Of a stretch of DNA of 22,848 bases, positions 1 to 7,493 are shown one piece after another. Source of the stretch: Clostridiales bacterium (GTDB taxonomy: Bacteria; Bacillota; Clostridia; Oscillospirales; Acutalibacteraceae); assembly GCA_021202245.1 (NCBI GenBank), contig JAJQDK010000028.1, positions 1 through 22,848 of the forward strand, read 5' to 3'. Position 1 is the stretch's first letter. Each line of letters begins with the position of its first letter. The position numbers and the translations under genes are program-made. The notes beneath the pieces are model-generated. The model was given only the letters and a program-made list of their open reading frames with translations, was not told the DNA's origin and ran no database searches.

Positions 1-1
1 G

Positions 2-232
2 TTCTTAACGCATTTCAACGTCGGAAACGGCACCATAGATAAATTGGACATAAAAATGGGTGATGTTAACGACGATTTTAGTGTTGACATCACTGATGTA
101 ACGGATGTGATGAAGAATATTGCCGGAATAGACAAGTTTGATTCTTTGCAGAGGTTTTTAAGCGACGTAAATCTTGACGGCATAGCAGATGTTAAGGACG
201 CGACCGAAATTCAGCGTTGGATTTGTCGATAA
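2..232 (+). CDS. Dockerin-containing protein, 3' end only (copy A)
   Basis: An open frame enters from the left edge and ends at the TAA at 230-232. Its 76 codons are identical to the C-terminus of the complete protein at 791-1600 and include both calcium-binding dockerin repeats (GDVNDDFSVDITD and SDVNLDGIADVKD). Only the last part of the gene lies in the window, so it cannot be said whether a full second gene exists upstream or whether this is an orphan fragment made by the duplication. A complete tandem copy would predict a paralogue whose N-terminus matches that at 791. Confidence 0.7.
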   Translation, partial: FLTHFNVGNGTIDKLDIKMGDVNDDFSVDITDVTDVMKNIAGIDKFDSLQRFLSDVNLDGIADVKDATEIQRWICR

Positions 233-405
233 TTTTGGCGGCGCTTGACGCAGGCAACAACCTGCTTTTTGTAAGACAGTTTCGTTATCCTTACAAGAAG
301 GTTGTGCTTGAGCTTTCTGCCGGAAAGCGCGAAAAGGGAGCAACTCCGCCTGAAAACGGCGACAATTACTGCGCCGTTATGCGAAACCCGGATGCCCTAA
401 TATAA
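232..405 (+). pseudogene. NUDIX hydrolase fragment (copy A)
   Basis: Directly after the dockerin stop, an open frame encodes LLFVRQFRYPY followed by VLELSAGKREKG. This is the region just before the Nudix box of ADP-ribose pyrophosphatase-type enzymes (usually LLVRQYRYPY...LELPAGK). The similarity stops near base 354, before the catalytic REx2EE helix, and the frame ends at the TAA at 403-405. With no start, no Nudix box and no ribosome binding site of its own, it is a remnant. It is identical to 1600-1773. Confidence 0.65.
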
Positions 406-407
406 GG

Positions 408-578
408 GGCAAAGAAATATACGGACAGGCGGCGGACATAAGACTGCTGGATTTTATTCGTCCCGAAAGAAAGTTTGCCGATATTGACGAGCTGAAAAAC
501 ACGATTATAGACAACGGAAAAACCGCACTGAAAATTTTTAAGGCAATACCTCTCAATGATTACGCGCCGGATATGTAA
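408..578 (+). pseudogene. Riboflavin kinase/FAD synthetase (RibF) C-terminal fragment (copy A)
   Basis: In the frame starting at 408 the sequence reads GKEIYGQAADIRLLDFIRPE and continues RKFADIDELK. This matches the conserved C-terminal tail of bifunctional RibF proteins (YGK..V.LLDFIRPE.KF.S..ELK). The first about 40 codons are shared with copy B. After base 526 the frame runs into unrelated codons and stops at TAA 576-578, so the two copies have different tails. The rest of ribF is absent, so this is a dead scrap. Confidence 0.6.
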
Positions 579-790
579 CCGGAATTTTTTCGGATTTCAT
601 AGAATTTATACGGATATGCTGAATACATCGTGCGGAAAGCGGAGAATACGCAACCGGCCTGAGCGTTCTTGTAAGTTGTCCACAAAAACAGCATATAAAA
701 ATTGTGAAATTAAGTAATAGCAATAATTTATAATGCGTTGTATAATAATTCTTGAGATAAAGTATTTAAAGGAGAAGGAAGTCTGAATAT

Positions 791-1600
791 ATGAATAAAT
801 TGATTTCAGCAGTATTATCTGTGATTATGGCAATAAGTGCGCTTTCGGCCGCCTCTGTTACGGCAAATGCCGCCGAAAGCAGAACCTTTGAGGCAATAGG
901 AGACGAGGTGCAGGTATCCGAGAACACTGTGCTTAAATACGCATACAACATCCCGACCGATTATGTATACAAAGTCAGATTTAAAGATACCGACACTTTG
1001 GAATCGCTTGATATTACATTTGACGACTGCACGTCAAGCGCAGCAACCGTGACGGGTCTTGACGGCGTGTACACCAGACTTTTACAAGCCCACTACAGTG
1101 GCAGCGGAAATGCATATAGCACATATTCGTTTTCCGAAACGGACGGAAAGTATGTAAAAGTAAAAATCAAGCTTTCCGATTTCAGCTCTTATTTCAATGA
1201 GGACGGAACGGTTGACATAAAAGATCACAACTATAATTTCGGGGCTGACGAAGACGGATATTATTCGGGTCTTGTGATAGCAAGCGGCGCAGCTTATACG
1301 GCTGTGACTCCCGATGAAAAAGGCGAAGCGGAATTTTATATCAGCGCACAAATCGGCACGATTACATGGTTCTTAACGCATTTCAACGTCGGAAACGGCA
1401 CCATAGATAAATTGGACATAAAAATGGGTGATGTTAACGACGATTTTAGTGTTGACATCACTGATGTAACGGATGTGATGAAGAATATTGCCGGAATAGA
1501 CAAGTTTGATTCTTTGCAGAGGTTTTTAAGCGACGTAAATCTTGACGGCATAGCAGATGTTAAGGACGCGACCGAAATTCAGCGTTGGATTTGTCGATAA
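791..1600 (+). CDS. Secreted dockerin type I domain protein
   Basis: The 269-residue product starts with a signal peptide (MNKLISAVLSV, hydrophobic to about residue 25, probable cleavage after ANA). An uncharacterised domain of about 185 residues follows, then a dockerin at about 213-269. Both dockerin repeats have the full calcium-loop pattern D-x-N-x-D-x3-D-x2-D (D214 onward in GDVNDD..., then SDVNLDG...). Dockerins bind cohesins on scaffoldins, so the protein is probably exported and attached to a cellulosome- or amylosome-like complex; I do not recognise the N-terminal domain, and it shows no glycosidase motif. GGAGAAGG (771-778) precedes the ATG by 12 bases. TATAAT-like boxes lie at 729-734 and 741-746 without a well-placed -35. 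The 3' end belongs to the 526-bp repeat. Confidence 0.85.
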   Translation: MNKLISAVLSVIMAISALSAASVTANAAESRTFEAIGDEVQVSENTVLKYAYNIPTDYVYKVRFKDTDTLESLDITFDDCTSSAATVTGLDGVYTRLLQAHYSGSGNAYSTYSFSETDGKYVKVKIKLSDFSSYFNEDGTVDIKDHNYNFGADEDGYYSGLVIASGAAYTAVTPDEKGEAEFYISAQIGTITWFLTHFNVGNGTIDKLDIKMGDVNDDFSVDITDVTDVMKNIAGIDKFDSLQRFLSDVNLDGIADVKDATEIQRWICR

Positions 1601-1894
1601 TTTTGGCGGCGCTTGACGCAGGCAACAACCTGCTTTTTGTAAGACAGTTTCGTTATCCTTACAAGAAGGTTGTGCTTGAGCTTTCTGCCGGAAAGCGCGA
1701 AAAGGGAGCAACTCCGCCTGAAAACGGCGACAATTACTGCGCCGTTATGCGAAACCCGGATGCCCTAATATAAGGGGCAAAGAAATATACGGACAGGCGG
1801 CGGACATAAGACTGCTGGATTTTATTCGTCCCGAAAGAAAGTTTGCCGATATTGACGAGCTGAAAAACACGATTATAGACAACGGAAAAACCGC
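1369..1894. repeat. 526-bp perfect direct repeat, copy B
   Basis: Identical to 1-526. It begins inside the dockerin gene (codon 193) and ends inside the RibF remnant. The 842 bases between the copies are unique within the window. Recombination between the copies would delete 1368 bp, including the dockerin gene's signal peptide and N-terminal domain. Confidence 0.95.
1600..1773 (+). pseudogene. NUDIX hydrolase fragment (copy B)
   Basis: Same remnant as 232-405: ALDAGNNLLFVRQFRYPY and LELSAGKREKG resemble the N-terminal half of ADP-ribose pyrophosphatase family enzymes, with Ser where the family usually has Pro in LPAG. The similarity ends near 1722 and the frame ends at 1773 without a Nudix box. 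It abuts the dockerin stop with no intergenic space, as expected from a deletion or recombination junction. Confidence 0.65.
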
Positions 1895-1925
1895 TGCGGA
1901 AATTTACCGCGCCAGCTGTAATTGA
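1776..1925 (+). pseudogene. Riboflavin kinase/FAD synthetase (RibF) C-terminal fragment (copy B)
   Basis: This frame encodes the last about 49 residues of a RibF-like protein (IYGQ...LLDFIRPERKF...DELK...), ending with KTAAEIYRASCN and TGA at 1923-1925. Copy B seems to carry the natural C-terminus, since its tail stays charged and helix-like, whereas copy A diverges at this point. The N-terminal FAD synthetase domain and most of the kinase domain are missing. The trp promoter begins 37 bases downstream. Confidence 0.6.
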
Positions 1926-1962
1926 TATTTTTACGCGGCCGAATAAAATCTAAAAAACGGTG

Positions 1963-1991
1963 TTGACAAATTTGAAATGCGGTAATATAAT
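1963..1991 (+). promoter_or_regulatory. Consensus sigma-70/SigA promoter of the trp operon
   Basis: TTGACA (1963-1968) and TATAAT (1986-1991) are both perfect consensus and separated by 17 bases. Transcription would start near 1998, just before the T-box leader. A full-consensus promoter suits an operon whose control lies in the leader RNA rather than at initiation. Confidence 0.9.
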
Positions 1992-1997
1992 AATTAT

Positions 1998-2302
1998 AGT
2001 GTATTTCGCCGTTGGGCGAGCGAATATATAAACCTGTGAGCAAGAGTAGTAAGATTGTTCAAAGCTTTCAGAGAGTCGGTGGTTGGTGCGAACCGATAAC
2101 GGAGAATTTTCCGAATGGACTTGTGAGGGCGGACCGAAAGCGTAAACGAGTAGTTTCCGACGGAGCTCAACCGTTATTGTGAGAGGTATATGTCAGTATG
2201 CCGTAAAGCGGACGATTATCGTCAATTTGGGTGGTACCGCAGAAGTTAGTGTTTTCAGACTTTTGTCCCTTGGAGGGGACAAAAGTCTTTTTTGTTTTTT
2301 AA
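1998..2302 (+). promoter_or_regulatory. T-box riboswitch, tRNA-Trp specific
   Basis: The leader has the T-box order of elements: AAGAGTAGTAAG after the first helix strand, AGAGAG at 2070-2075, the distal hairpin TCGGT...ACCGA, the specifier loop in CCGAATGGACTTG, the T-box sequence GGGTGGTACCGC (2229-2240) and a terminator. GCAAG (2040-2044) can pair with CTTGT (2120-2124) to close the specifier loop, which places codon TGG (2116-2118, tryptophan) in the reading position. Family knowledge: uncharged tRNA pairs with the specifier and with UGGN of the T-box and stabilises the antiterminator. This predicts trp expression during tryptophan starvation. Confidence 0.93.
2257..2300 (+). terminator. 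T-box regulated intrinsic terminator
   Basis: AGACTTTTGTCCC (2257-2269) pairs perfectly over 13 bp with 2276-2288, with a six-base loop and a following T-rich run (2286-2300). It is the attenuator of the T-box leader, 41 bases upstream of trpE. Confidence 0.93.
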
Positions 2303-2340
2303 GCAATACAAAAAATAAAGTACAGAAAGGTTGGTGCAAT

Positions 2341-3801
2341 ATGATTAAACCGTCTTATGAAGAGGTGCTGAAGCTCAAAGACAGCTACAGCGTAATTCCC
2401 GTTTACAAGGAGATTTACGCCGATGTAATCACGCCGATTACTCTTCTCAGAAAGATTGCTCAAAAATCGGATAAATTTTTCCTGCTTGAAAGTATAGAGG
2501 GCGGTGAAAAGTGGGCGAGATATTCTTTTATCGGCTTTAATCCCAAGGCGCGCCTTGCGTACAAGGACGGCGTGCTTACCGTGACGGGCGAGGGCGCAAG
2601 AACAGTAAAGACCGACAAGCCGTATGATGCCGTGCGTGAGTACCTTGCGGACTATAAAACTCCGCATTTTGACGATATTCCTCCGTTCACCGGCGGACTG
2701 ATGGGCTATTACGGCTATTCTATGATAGCCTGCGCGGAGCCTGTTTTAAAGCTCAAAAAGGGCGATGCAAACGACTTTGATTTAATGCTGTTTGACAAAA
2801 TCATTGCCTATGACCACCTGAAGCAAAAGCTTATTGTAATTGTAAATATGAAAACCTACGACGCGCAACGTCAGTACAATCAGGCTAAGAACGACATTGC
2901 GAAAATTATCGAAATTATAACCGATAACGCTCCGCTGCCCAAACTTGAAGCCGACAAAAATGTTGAATTTAAGAGCAATTACACCAAAGAGGAATTTTGC
3001 AAAATGGTTGAAAAGACCAAGGAATATATCTATGACGGAGATATTTTTCAGTGCGTTGTATCCAGGCGCTTTGAGGCGGAATATCACGGCTCGCTGATTA
3101 ACGCCTACAGGGTGCTGAGAACAACCAATCCGTCGCCGTATATGGCTTATATGTCGATTGACGGCGATGAAATCATCAGCACCTCTCCCGAAACTCTTGT
3201 AAAGCTGCAAAACGGCGTGCTTAACACATTTCCGATTGCAGGTTCACGTCCCAGGGGCAGGACAAAGGAGTCGGATGACGCCCTCGCCGAGGAGCTTATC
3301 AGGGATGAAAAAGAGCTTGCCGAACACAATATGCTTGTAGATTTGGGCAGAAACGACATCGGCAGAATAGCAAGGTTCAATTCGGTCAAGGTTACGGAGT
3401 ATCAAAAGGTGTTGAGATATTCAAAGATAATGCACATTTGCAGTGAGGTTGAGGGGCAGATAAAGGACGGTCTTGACGCTTTCAGCGCGGTTGAGGCTCT
3501 GCTTCCTGCCGGCACGTTGTCGGGCGCACCGAAAATCAGAGCCTGCGAGATTATTGAGGAGCTTGAAAAAACGCCTCGTGAGGTTTACGGCGGCGCCCTC
3601 GGATATGTGGATTTCAACGGCAATCTTGACACCTGCATCGCAATAAGAATGGCTGTTAAAAGGAACAACAGAGTTTATGTTCAGGCAGGCGCCGGCATTG
3701 TTGCCGACAGCGTGCCCGAAAGCGAATATGCGGAAACCTACAACAAGGCGCTTGCGGTTATGAAAGCGGTAGAAAACGCAGGGGAGGTTTATGAGCTATG
3801 A
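2341..3801 (+). CDS. trpE: Anthranilate synthase component I
   Basis: TrpE converts chorismate plus ammonia from TrpG to anthranilate, the first step of tryptophan synthesis. The 486-residue length is normal. LLES (48-51) is the tryptophan feedback-binding motif. The C-terminal chorismate-binding domain shows DGDIFQCVVSRRFE, FPIAGSRPRG, DEKELAEHNMLVDLGRNDIG, PAGTLSGAPK and QAGAGIVADSVPE. I chose ATG 2341 because the frame upstream runs through the T-box leader and its terminator, and AGAAAGG lies just upstream. The gene's TGA overlaps the trpG start (ATGA, 3798-3801), which indicates translational coupling of the two subunits. Confidence 0.97.
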   Translation: MIKPSYEEVLKLKDSYSVIPVYKEIYADVITPITLLRKIAQKSDKFFLLESIEGGEKWARYSFIGFNPKARLAYKDGVLTVTGEGARTVKTDKPYDAVREYLADYKTPHFDDIPPFTGGLMGYYGYSMIACAEPVLKLKKGDANDFDLMLFDKIIAYDHLKQKLIVIVNMKTYDAQRQYNQAKNDIAKIIEIITDNAPLPKLEADKNVEFKSNYTKEEFCKMVEKTKEYIYDGDIFQCVVSRRFEAEYHGSLINAYRVLRTTNPSPYMAYMSIDGDEIISTSPETLVKLQNGVLNTFPIAGSRPRGRTKESDDALAEELIRDEKELAEHNMLVDLGRNDIGRIARFNSVKVTEYQKVLRYSKIMHICSEVEGQIKDGLDAFSAVEALLPAGTLSGAPKIRACEIIEELEKTPREVYGGALGYVDFNGNLDTCIAIRMAVKRNNRVYVQAGAGIVADSVPESEYAETYNKALAVMKAVENAGEVYEL

Positions 3802-4367
3802 TACTTTTTATTGATAATTACGACAGCTTTACCTACAACCTCGTTCAGTTTTGCGGAAGCGTAAACCCGGATATAAGGGTTGTTCGCAACGATGATATAA
3901 CGGTTGATGAAATCAGAAGGCTCAATCCCTCTCACATTGTTCTTTCCCCGGGGCCGGGTTATCCGAAAAACGCAGGAGTCTGCGAGGAGGTTATACGGGA
4001 GCTTAAGGGAGAATACCCGATGTTGGGCGTATGCTTGGGGCATCAGGCTGTATGCGAGGTGTTCGGAGCTGAAATCACCCATGCGGCAAAGCTTATGCAC
4101 GGCAAAAAAAGCGATATTAAATTGGATACGGGCTGTAAAATTTTTGCGGATATTCCGAGTGTGATAGAGGGTGCGCGCTACCATTCATTGATTGCAAAGC
4201 GAAGCACCGTTCCCGACGAGCTGATTGTCACCGCTGAGGATGATACGGGCGAAGTAATGGGAGTAAAGCACAGAGATTATGAAATTTACGGACTGCAATT
4301 TCATCCGGAATCAATTTTAACCTCACACGGTATGCAGATTATAAAAAATTTTATTGAAAGGATTTGA
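3798..4367 (+). CDS. trpG: Anthranilate synthase component II, glutamine amidotransferase
   Basis: A class I glutamine amidotransferase of 189 residues that supplies ammonia to TrpE. The N-terminus ILFIDNYDSFTYNL and the oxyanion motif SPGPGYP (50-56) are typical. The catalytic triad is Cys79 in GVCLGHQ, and His169 and Glu171 in LQFHPES. It is a stand-alone subunit, not fused to TrpD. In some Firmicutes such a subunit is shared with PabA in folate synthesis; the trp-operon position argues for tryptophan as its main role here. Confidence 0.96.
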   Translation: MILFIDNYDSFTYNLVQFCGSVNPDIRVVRNDDITVDEIRRLNPSHIVLSPGPGYPKNAGVCEEVIRELKGEYPMLGVCLGHQAVCEVFGAEITHAAKLMHGKKSDIKLDTGCKIFADIPSVIEGARYHSLIAKRSTVPDELIVTAEDDTGEVMGVKHRDYEIYGLQFHPESILTSHGMQIIKNFIERI

Positions 4368-4372
4368 TTTAT

Positions 4373-5383
4373 ATGATTAAAGAGGCTATAAAAAAAGTAG
4401 TGGCAGGCAATGACCTCACCTTTGACGAGGCAACGCAGGTAATGGACGAGATGATGACCGGCTCGGCAACAAACGCGCAGATGGCTTCGTTTTTGACCGC
4501 GCTCAGAATTAAGGGCGAAACGATTGACGAAATCACCGCCTGCGCTCGTGTTATGAGAGAAAAGGCTCTTCATATAACGCCAAAAACCGAGGTGCTTGAT
4601 ATAGTCGGCACGGGCGGCGACGGCACGGGTACGTTCAACATCTCGACAACCGCAGCTTTTGTGATAGCCGCCGCAGGTATTCCCGTTGCAAAGCACGGAA
4701 ACCGTTCAATGTCAAGCAAAAGCGGTGCGGCAGACTGCCTTGAAAAGCTCGGAGCAAACATCTCTCTGGAGCCCGAAAAGAATGAAGCTGTGCTTGAAAA
4801 AACAGGCATTTGCTTTATGTTTGCGCAGGGCTACCATTCCTCAATGCGTTTTGTAGGCCCGGTAAGAAAAGAAATCGGCATCCGCAATATCTTTAATTTG
4901 CTCGGACCTCTTACAAACCCGGCAAGCGCAAGCCTGCAAATTACCGGCGTATACTCGGAGGCTTTGGTTGAGCCTATTGCAAAGGTATTTTCAAACCTCG
5001 GCGTAAAAAGAGGCTTTGTGTTCCACGGAAGCGACGGTATGGATGAGGTTACGGCTACCGGCAAGACAAAGGTCTGTGAAATTGACAACGGCAGCTTTAA
5101 TACCTTTTATATTTCTCCCGATGAGTTCGGGCTCGGAACATACAAAATGGAGGATTTAATCGGCGGCGACGGCGCTGAAAATGCCGAAATGACAAGGCAG
5201 ATTTTGAAGGGTGAGCTTAAGGGCGCAAAGCGTGATATTGTTGTACTTAACTCTGCGCTCGGAATTTACGCCGGCGGCAAGGCGGATTCAATTTCAAGCG
5301 CCGCAGAGCTTGCTCAGCAGTTAATCGACAGCGGCAAGGCTTATGAAAAAATGGAAGATTTTATAAAAGCTACCAATGAATAA
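4373..5383 (+). CDS. trpD: Anthranilate phosphoribosyltransferase
   Basis: Transfers the phosphoribosyl group of PRPP to anthranilate. The 336 residues show the PRPP/Mg site GTGGDGTGT (79-87), the NISTT segment, KHGNRSMSSKSGAAD (from 107) and RNIFNLLGPLTNPA. ATG 4373 is preferred because GAAAGGA (4356-4362) precedes it by 10 bases; the in-frame TTG at 4364 would sit directly on that site. The gene starts 5 bases after the trpG stop, and its end overlaps or nearly touches trpC. Confidence 0.96.
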   Translation: MIKEAIKKVVAGNDLTFDEATQVMDEMMTGSATNAQMASFLTALRIKGETIDEITACARVMREKALHITPKTEVLDIVGTGGDGTGTFNISTTAAFVIAAAGIPVAKHGNRSMSSKSGAADCLEKLGANISLEPEKNEAVLEKTGICFMFAQGYHSSMRFVGPVRKEIGIRNIFNLLGPLTNPASASLQITGVYSEALVEPIAKVFSNLGVKRGFVFHGSDGMDEVTATGKTKVCEIDNGSFNTFYISPDEFGLGTYKMEDLIGGDGAENAEMTRQILKGELKGAKRDIVVLNSALGIYAGGKADSISSAAELAQQLIDSGKAYEKMEDFIKATNE

Positions 5384-5393
5384 CGGTGATAAA

Positions 5394-6182
5394 ATGATAC
5401 TTGAAACAATTGCAGAGGCAAACAGAAAGCGCTATGCGCAGGCGGAAAAGGAAATTTCGCTTGACGAGATAAAGCGCCGTGCGCTTTCGATGCCCGCAAA
5501 TACCGGGTTCCCTTTTGAAAAAGCGCTTGCAAAGGACGGCATTTCATATATTTGCGAGGTAAAAAAAGCTTCTCCCTCAAAGGGAATAATAGCGGAGGAC
5601 TTTCCGTATGTGCAGATTGCCGAGGATTATGAAAACGCAGGAGCGGCGGCAATTTCGGTGCTTACCGAGCCGCAGTGGTTCAAGGGCGACAACAGCTATC
5701 TCGAAGAAATTTCACACAACGTGAAAATTCCGCTTTTGCGTAAGGATTTTACCGTATGTGAATATCAAATTTACGAGGCTAAAGCTATCGGCGCGTCGGC
5801 AGTTTTGCTGATATGCGCCCTGCTTGATACCGACACAATCGAAAGGTGGATAAAAATTTGCGACGCTCTCGGAATGTCGGCTCTTGTTGAGGCTCATACC
5901 GAGGAGGAGGTTCATTCGGCGGTGAGCGCAGGCGCAAGGGTTATCGGCGTAAATAACCGCAATCTTAAGGATTTTACCGTTGATTTGAACACCTGCACAA
6001 GGCTCAGAGGACTTGTGCCGAACGATATATTGTTTGTGGGTGAAAGCGGCATTAAAACAAGCGAGGATATCGCCGCCTTGAGAAACGCAGGTGTAAACGG
6101 CGTGCTTATCGGCGAAACTCTTATGAGAAACCCCGACAAAAAAGCGGCGCTTGAACAGCTCAACGGCTTTGCGTTGGAATGA
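5394..6182 (+). CDS. trpC: Indole-3-glycerol phosphate synthase
   Basis: Closes the indole ring from CdRP. The (beta/alpha)8 protein shows EVKKASPSKG (55-64), LLRKDF, LVEAHTEEE, IGVNNRNLKDF and VGESGI, all family signatures. ATG 5394 gives the family-typical N-terminus MILETIAEANRKR and 262 residues. An earlier in-frame ATG at 5376 overlaps the trpD stop (ATGAATAA) and would add MNNGDK; neither start has a strong ribosome binding site. There is no TrpF domain fused to it, so the isomerase that should precede TrpC is not encoded here. Confidence 0.94.
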   Translation: MILETIAEANRKRYAQAEKEISLDEIKRRALSMPANTGFPFEKALAKDGISYICEVKKASPSKGIIAEDFPYVQIAEDYENAGAAAISVLTEPQWFKGDNSYLEEISHNVKIPLLRKDFTVCEYQIYEAKAIGASAVLLICALLDTDTIERWIKICDALGMSALVEAHTEEEVHSAVSAGARVIGVNNRNLKDFTVDLNTCTRLRGLVPNDILFVGESGIKTSEDIAALRNAGVNGVLIGETLMRNPDKKAALEQLNGFALE

Positions 6183-6218
6183 AGCGCCGCAGATAACCTA
6201 TTTGCCGAACTTAAGCGT

Positions 6219-6264
6219 GCTTGCATCGGGCTTTGCTCCGAGTCGAGTTAAACTCAGTGCAAGC
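6219..6264. repeat. Structured intergenic repeat in the trpC-trpB gap
   Basis: The outer arms GCTTGCA (6219-6225) and TGCAAGC (6258-6264) pair perfectly. They enclose two small hairpins, TCGG...CCGA (6226-6241) and GAGT-TAA-ACTC (6245-6255), so the element could fold as a three-way junction. Its first 25 bases (6219-6243) recur exactly at 14002-14026. No T run follows, so it is not an obvious terminator. It may be a dispersed intergenic repeat or an mRNA processing or stability element. Confidence 0.65.
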
Positions 6265-6308
6265 CCCTTATTTGAATAAAAACACTAAAACCAAAAGGAG
6301 AGAATAAA

Positions 6309-7493
6309 ATGTCAAAGGGAAAATTCGGTATTCACGGCGGACAGTTTGTGCCCGAAACGCTGATGAATGCAATCAACGAATTTGAAGATGCATATAATCA
6401 CTACAAGGACGACCCCGAATTTGTAGCCGAGCTTGACACGCTTATGCGTGAATATGCCGGCAGACCGTCGCTTTTGTATTATGCGGAGAAGATGACAAAG
6501 GATTTAGGCGGAGCAAAAATCTATCTCAAACGGGAGGATTTAAACCACACCGGCGCACACAAAATCAACAACTGCCTCGGTCAGTGCCTACTTGCCAAAA
6601 AAATGGGCAAGACAAGGGTGATTGCCGAAACAGGCGCCGGTCAGCACGGCGTGGCAACCGCAACGGTAGCCGCTTTGCTCGGGCTTGAATGTGAAATATA
6701 TATGGGCAAGGAGGACACAATCCGCCAGGCGCTCAATGTTTACAGAATGAGATTACTCGGCGCAAAGGTGCACGCAGTTGAAACAGGCGCAATGACTCTT
6801 AAGGATGCAGTCAACGAGGCTATGCGTGAGTGGACAAACCGTGTTTCCGACACCCACTATGTCCTCGGCTCGGTAATGGGACCTCATCCGTTCCCGACTG
6901 TTGTGCGTGATTTTCAGAGTGTAATCGGCAAGGAAATCAAGTCGCAGTTAAAGGAAAAGGAGGGCAGACTTCCCGACGTTGTTATGGCGTGCGTAGGCGG
7001 CGGAAGCAATGCCATAGGCGCTTTTTACGACTTTATTGACGATGAAAGCGTCCGCCTTATCGGCTGTGAGGGCGCAGGCTTAGGCGTTGACAATCCCAAG
7101 AACGCCGCAACAATGGCCAACGGAACGCTCGGAATTTTCCACGGAATGAAGTCGTATTTCTGTCAGAACGAATACGGACAGATTGCTCCCGTTTAATCCA
7201 TTTCGGCATGTCTTGATTATCCCGGACTCTGACCCGAACACGCAAATCTCAACGATACCGGCAGAGCGCAGTATGTTCCGATTACCGATGAAGAGGCGGT
7301 TTGCGCCTTTGAATACCTTTCAAGAACCGAGGGAATTATTCCCGCAATAGAAAGCTCACACGCTGTTGCCGAGTGCATAAAGCTTGCGCCGACAATGGAT
7401 AAAGACAAAATTATAGTAGTATGCCTTTCGGGCAGAGGCGACAAGGATGTTGCCGCTATCGCAAGATACAGAGGGGAGGATATTCATGACTGA
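6309..7493 (+). pseudogene. trpB: Tryptophan synthase beta subunit, interrupted by two in-frame stops
   Basis: The frame encodes a full-length TrpB (394 codons) that would condense indole and serine using PLP. HTGAHKINN holds the PLP lysine (Lys85), GAGQHGVATA follows, and GGGSNAIG is the phosphate-binding loop. Codon 296 is TAA (7194) and codon 308 is TGA (7230), within the conserved stretch that normally reads YSISAGLDYPG.GPEH. The same frame then resumes PEHANLNDTGRAQYVPITD to LSGRGDKD and ends at TGA 7491-7493. As written, translation yields 295 residues without the C-terminal part. There is no frameshift, only clustered substitutions. AAAAGGAG sits upstream of the ATG. The rest is well conserved, so either the lesion is very recent or the consensus is wrong here. 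Confidence 0.92.

Larger units (their letters stand above)
1..526. repeat. 526-bp perfect direct repeat, copy A
   Basis: Every base from 1 to 526 matches 1369-1894 at a constant offset of 1368; the match stops at 527/1895. The copy holds the 3' end of a dockerin gene, a NUDIX-gene scrap and a riboflavin kinase scrap. It starts at the very first base of the window, so the repeat may extend further left. It looks like a recent partial tandem duplication or an assembly duplication; the sequence alone cannot tell which. Confidence 0.95.

Noticed and set aside
676..684. A DnaA-box-like nonamer TTGTCCACA
   Set aside because: It is a single copy with one mismatch to TTATCCACA, and no dnaA, dnaN or box cluster is nearby.
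2179..2340. An open frame extending trpE 54 codons upstream
   Set aside because: It runs through the T-box sequence and its terminator; ATG 2341 has its own ribosome binding site and gives the family N-terminus.
7190..7235. Stop-codon recoding (selenocysteine or altered code) in trpB
   Set aside because: TAA and TGA occur close together, lexA has TAG, all other genes end with normal stops, and no SECIS-like hairpin is apparent next to the TGA.
7447..7485. Upstream extension of trpA by 13 codons
   Set aside because: It lies inside the trpB C-terminal codons; ATG 7486 has a strong GAGGGGAGGA site at proper spacing.
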